Assembly (NCBI GenBank): GCA_963678705.1
Contig: OY783204.1
Location: forward strand, 24,996,759-25,060,758
DNA: 64,000 nucleotides
From: Panorpa germanica
Taxonomy: Eukaryota > Arthropoda > Insecta > Mecoptera > Panorpidae
Direction: 5' to 3'
Shown here: piece by piece, positions 59,593 through 64,000 of the stretch
Layout of the letters: each line of letters begins with the position of its first letter
Numbering within the stretch: the first letter of the stretch is position 1
The notes under the pieces: model-generated
Told to the model about the DNA's origin: nothing
Databases searched by the model: none
Seen by the model: only the letters and a program-made list of their open reading frames with translations
Position numbers and translations under genes: made by a program

Positions 59593-60850
59593 CTGGTTCT
59601 AAAATATGCTTTAGAACCTGTTCTAAAATTTATACATTTTACTTAAGAATGTGTATATATGCGAAGATATTTTAAGATAAGGAATTTACCTGTTACGTAA
59701 CATTTTTAAGATTTGTCCACCTAAATTTAAGATCTGCCTACATAAATTCATATTTTCTGACGTTATATGAATATTATCAACAACATTTACTAATAACTGT
59801 TGTTACTTCTATAATAAAGAAGATATAATCCAAAATAAATCTTAAATTAATTAATGTTTGGACATATTGTACTGTTACAGAAGTAGAGTTTTGCTTATCA
59901 TTCTTTTACTATAAAAGGAACAACAAGAATTTGTTAGAAAAAGTTGTAGATAATATAATTATCTTCATAATAGTGTATTACGAAATTGTTGTGGTGGTTA
60001 TAATTTTCCTCTCCCCTCAAATTTAACATTTAAATTCAAATTTGACTACGTCACATGATGAAAATTTATGCACATCCTAAATGCATGGTTTGATGACGCA
60101 TCTTTCCAACTATTTAATTTTTGTAAGTTTCTTGCTAGAAAATGAAATGAAAAGTGACTTTGCTGTAAATCATTTCTTAGCCAAACACAACTAACACTTT
60201 CTAACAAGAAGTATTTCAGCCATATTTTAAAGAAGATGTATCTTTCTCGTAGTCTTTTCAAAAGTATAATGCAACAATACATAAATAGCATAGTTTAGTT
60301 GATGAAACCGCTGTATTCATAGCGTGAAAAACAACAATCAAACAATGTAGTTGCGATACACTCTTTGTTATCTTGAATTGTAACAACGAATAAACGGGGA
60401 GAAGTAGAGAGGCGAGGGGGCCCAGTTAAATCAAGTTGATGTGAATGTTGATGTTGATGCCACTCATACCCTTAAAAATATCATTTAAAATAGGGGTTTG
60501 AGTACTATAGATGTTACACTAGATATTTACAGCCGCGCCAAAATTAGGCGGAACGATTATGAACCATGATTGTTTAATGGATAAACGCAAAGTACTCTCT
60601 CACTCTCTCACACACTGCAATTGTTATAACGACTTTATGGATTCGTTATGCAGCGCTACATTGATTTAAATGAACCACGACGGATACTCGAATTACGCTA
60701 TTGAAAATGTCAAATTTTACGCATTTTTGGTAACTGTGCTTTTTGATGTGTATTCCAGTCTTAAGCTAAATAACAAATAAGTTGTATTGACTTAATGATT
60801 AGTGTGATACGAGTGTTAAAGAATTGAGTACATATTTTCCCATTTTGAAT
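59593..60850. other. unannotated AT-rich DNA
   Basis: No gene or repeat could be supported. The minus frame at 60046-60291 is not recognised. Confidence 0.5.
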
Positions 60851-61170
60851 AGTAAATCACGAGAGTTCGGCGGTGTCATATAAATCTGCGATACAATAAA
60901 AAAAACAACGTCCCAGGTAGAAAATGATTCTTGGAATTAGCTTGTAGTAAGCTAATAAATATAACCATTATATGAGTTTGAAGTTTGTATCATGTTAGCA
61001 AGTGTTAAAATGTACTGCATAACAATTTTATACCTGGGGTGTTACTAATTTCTTTATAATGAATATTTTTGAACGAATAAGATAAGATACACCATCGTAT
61101 TGTAGATTTATACGGCTCTTTTAACCTCTTTTCAGCATGAGGTACTGTCGAACTCTCGTAATTTGAACTG
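60851..61170. mobile_element. MITE family G, copy 4 (longest)
   Basis: The left end is decayed (AGTAAATCACGAGAGTTCGG). The right end, read as complement, is TTCAAATTACGAGAGTTCGA. Subterminal sequence is itself inverted: TATAAATCTGCGATACAAT on the left and ATTGTAGATTTATACGG on the right. It is about 320 bp and non-coding. Confidence 0.75.
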
Positions 61171-61639
61171 TAGTTAAAACAAATGAATAATGGTATTCTC
61201 TATAAAATCTAGTTTCGTATTTCAATGTTACCCATTCCATATTGAAATACATGTCGGGTAGAAGTGTCTCTTTTTTTGCAATATCTCTTTATCAGTGGGT
61301 CCTCAGGCAAAAGTAATTATAATCAATCTAATAGAGATCTTAATTATCTACAATTTGTGCATACAACATTTTTTTGTATATCTTTTAAATACTGAGCTAT
61401 ATCGCTGTAAAGTAGATCTCGTTAACTGAAAATTAGTAGTGATTCAAAATAGCGAATTCATTTATATACAATATTTATATGAATCTAATCCCATACTTCA
61501 TCTAATACTCGTATATAACCTATGCCTCGGATATAAAATAATTCTTGACTAATATAACATTTCACTTTAAATAAAAGAAGGTCAATAATCCCCTTACGTC
61601 ACAAAAGATGCTAACCTTGTTATATTACATACATTTTCC

Positions 61640-61700
<61 letters not shown>

Positions 61701-62215
61701 GTGTGGTGACGGTACTATTATTGAAATATATATAAGTGGCTATTTCCTATTTCCCGATTTATACATATATCCCTATTGTCCCCAGCTTCCCATACAACGT
61801 TGTTTTTTAGTTAGGGGATGTACGGGATAAATGGCCACACACACAGCTCTTTAGCAATGACGAGATGCCTATAAATGGTGAAGTACATACAGTATTCAAC
61901 ATACAATATAAATTTGTATATGAGTGTACCATTATATATATTGGCCTCATCTCATATTTTATTTATATGATATTTCCTAGAATTTTTTTTTTTGCACTCT
62001 TGCACTTAGGTTGTGTTATAGATCATTGATATATCAAAACAAGTTAATGCTGTCATGCACTTTGTGGGGTCGAAGAGGGGATGAAAGATAGGAGTGGTGG
62101 TATATTGTTTCTATCTTATATTTCTATACTTAAAGTTGGTTCACAAATAAATTTAATAATTCTGTAGCAACTAATGGAAACAAAACTATAGAGGCTCTGA
62201 AATATTGTACCTGTT
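61171..62215. other. unannotated DNA with a family I core and a long AT array
   Basis: Sequence at 61278-61402 (ATAATCAATCTAATAGAGAT and CTACAATTTGTGCATACAAC) resembles the core of the element at 42682-42935. The AT microsatellite is listed separately. No gene was seen. Confidence 0.5.
61643..61696. repeat. AT microsatellite (about 27 units)
   Basis: The longest uninterrupted dinucleotide array in the window, about 54 bp of pure AT. Confidence 0.95.
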
Positions 62216-62216
62216 A

Positions 62217-62420
62217 TACAGGGTGTTTGGTAGCAAGGTGCAAAGCCTTAAGGGGATGATAGTTGACAGCGTTTAAAACATTTTGAGCCATGCATGTCTT
62301 AGGCGAAGTCTTAAGCAATTTCTGATAGTTAAGTGGTCCAATTTAAGTTGGTATGCTAATTGTTTTTTTTTTGGCGTTTGTCAGATGTGCACCAAAACTA
62401 ATAAACAGAGTTCCAAGCAT
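62217..62420 (+). repeat. possible dispersed repeat beginning TACAGGGTGTTTGG
   Basis: TACAGGGTGTTTGGTAGCAA begins a stretch with a sharp left edge. Short CAGGGTG/CACCCTG ends also occur at 2240, 6350 and 32626-32681. The right boundary is unknown and could lie as far as about 62950. No reading frame of interest is present; the GAACTA-type tandem at 62601-62630 lies further in. Confidence 0.35.
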
Positions 62421-63961
62421 CTGTCTTATTTAAAAAAATACTAGACGCTTTTGAAGTTGTAATAACTTTTCAAATTAAAAAAAAGCTGCACAGTTTATGG
62501 CATTTAAAACAATAAATAAAATAGCCTTGATCGTTCAAACATGCTCGGTTATTGACCTTTCTTTTAAGGTATCATTTAGATTGATATCTTACCAATTCTC
62601 AGAATTAGAGCTAGAACTAGAACTAGAGAACGCGTTAAAACCACATTGCTTGATCATTATGTTGAAAACAATGCTTCTAGATGGAAAATATCCTTAATTC
62701 TTTTATTTTAATGAAGTGTTTGTACGTAGAACTTCCCGCTGATTCTATATCTGGCAACCATTTTGAAATCAGTTCAAAATTTGACCTATAAAATGCCGAT
62801 AACTCAAAAACCTGTAGTCCAACGAAAAATTAAATTACAGATTTGAAATCAGCGTTGAATTTTACTATAGGATCCGTTTGAATTTCCCAAATCAGAAAAT
62901 ATAATTATTTTGCGACGAAAATATTTTTAAAAAAAAATAATATTGTCAGATTTGTGTGTCTGAAATTTATATTTCCACAGCCGGTTTTTGATTTATCGGC
63001 ATTTTCGTAATTATAATAACGTGAAACCTACGTGAAGAAAAAAAGCAACACGTGTTATAAACGATACCTTTGATATACTATACTTAGTGGAAGTTATATA
63101 CTTCTAATTAAATCGATACCTATACCTGTAAATCGTAACCTGTACCACACTATACCCATTATAAAGGTGGCTATTGTGACCCAAGTTACCTTGCAACATT
63201 TCCCGACGCCTGGATGTGGCTCCAGATCCCGACGCCGCGTTAAAGCTTTTATTATCAAAGTGCTCGCGACAAAATACAATGGTCAAAACTTTATACATAT
63301 ATTTATGGTCTATGCTACACGAGGATGAAGGAGTCTTTCATCTCGCATAATGGTCCTTGCATTGTTGATGGCTCCCGGATGTGAAGTTGTAAGGTTTTAA
63401 ATAGATTCATATTAAATTATCTTGTATGGCAGAAAGAAATCTGTGGACATGGGAAACCATTCTATTATATATTTATGTTATATACATATACATAAAGAAA
63501 ATATTTTTTTTATTCATTTAAAATGTGTGAAATCATTAAAGAACTAATTTACTGCATGCGCTTTAAGAAATCTCGTATCTTTTTTGAATTACAAATTATT
63601 TCTTTTAAAAATCAATCATTGCATTACTTTTTAGATCTGCTGTAACATAAATTTTTAAGGGATATAACATTTTAAGAAGTCCTTTTTAATAATTAAAGGC
63701 TCTAAGAATAGCCAAATGGGACCCGTTTAGATTAAATGTTACAAGGTACTGTTAAGTAAAATGTTACATAAATCTAGAGTAACATCCATGTTTTGTTTAT
63801 ACGCTAAACATATACATAAGTTTTATTTAATATGGCAAAGTTTACCTTTTTATAAAATTATTTAGTTCAAGTTTCACCACAAATTTAACATTTTTACCGT
63901 TAATAAAACTTTTTCTGCAAGATTATATAATATTACATATTAAACTAATAAGGTTTTTTTT
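62421..63961. other. unannotated AT-rich DNA
   Basis: No gene is supported. A short GC-richer patch at 63190-63245 carries overlapping minus frames (63094-63298) that show no domain. Confidence 0.45.
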
Positions 63962-64000
63962 TAATATTTATTTGAGTGCAACAACTTTCAAAAGTTAACA
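63962..64000 (-). repeat. LINE-type 3' tail family B, copy 4 (cut by window end)
   Basis: TTAATATTTATTTGAGTGCA followed by ACAACTTTCAAAAGTTA matches the 3' edge of the copy at 16452 in the same orientation. It continues past the window. Confidence 0.6.

Noticed and set aside
63094-63298. DLEPHPGV in a minus frame, reminiscent of 2A-like sites in some LINEs
   Set aside because: It lacks the required NPGP core, and no retrotransposon domain lies on either side.
1-64000. CRISPR arrays, bacterial operons or phage islands
   Set aside because: No evenly spaced short repeats with unique spacers, no Shine-Dalgarno-led gene series and no phage-type genes. The DNA is eukaryotic in character.

Overview
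The window looks like AT-rich (about two thirds or more A+T by eye) nuclear DNA of an animal, most probably an insect. The evidence is the transposable-element fauna: a mariner 5' end, pogo/Tigger-type DNA transposons, Jockey-like and RNase H-bearing (I/LOA/R1 supergroup) non-LTR retrotransposon tails, a tRNA-Ser-type primer-binding site of an LTR retroelement, a Helitron-like 3' end and a 5S rRNA-derived fragment. I cannot name the species or order. There are no bacterial operons, ribosome binding sites or CRISPR arrays.

I found no convincing host protein-coding gene in the 64 kb. Nearly all open frames are 60-140 codons, low in complexity and unlike any family I recognise. The stretch is most likely intergenic DNA or the inside of a very large intron. 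The only frames with clear protein homology are dead transposon fragments. The best is a Tigger-type transposase at 53.4-54.2 kb (minus strand), which keeps its DNA-binding and C-terminal parts but has lost the DDE catalytic core and carries a frameshift.

Layout. 0-10 kb: two arms of a six-copy dispersed repeat (0.66 and 3.8 kb), a short inverted-repeat element (4.69 kb), a 5S-derived fragment (6.24 kb) and another inverted-repeat element (7.58 kb). 10-27 kb: a MITE with GCCGGTTT-type ends (10.2 kb), LINE tails (12.8, 13.0, 16.5 and 23.3-23.9 kb), a G-rich direct repeat (13.8 kb), a Helitron-like end (16.1 kb), paired repeats (18.2, 19.8 and 25.6 kb) and a TTCAAATTACGAGAG MITE (22.4 kb). 27-43 kb: a MITE (27.25 kb), a long inverted-repeat hairpin (31.2-31.7 kb), two copies of a roughly 550 bp element ending in AATGGGCTTGTGTCCT (33.0 and 42.1 kb), an LTR primer-binding site (34.7 kb), and remnants of three LINE groups clustered at 38.1-41.2 kb. 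43-64 kb: a pogo-like element (44.3-45.3 kb), a second GCCGGTTT MITE (46.0 kb), a LINE tail (47.5 kb), more MITEs (50.4, 52.7, 59.3 and 60.85 kb), the Tigger element (53.2-54.4 kb), a mariner remnant (55.2 kb), a 17-bp minisatellite (57.26 kb) and a long AT microsatellite (61.6 kb).

I do not see a previously undescribed functional system. The most distinctive features are the non-autonomous DNA-transposon families defined here by comparing copies within the window, and the frameshifted, DDE-less Tigger element. All repeat alignments were made by eye and give approximate boundaries.
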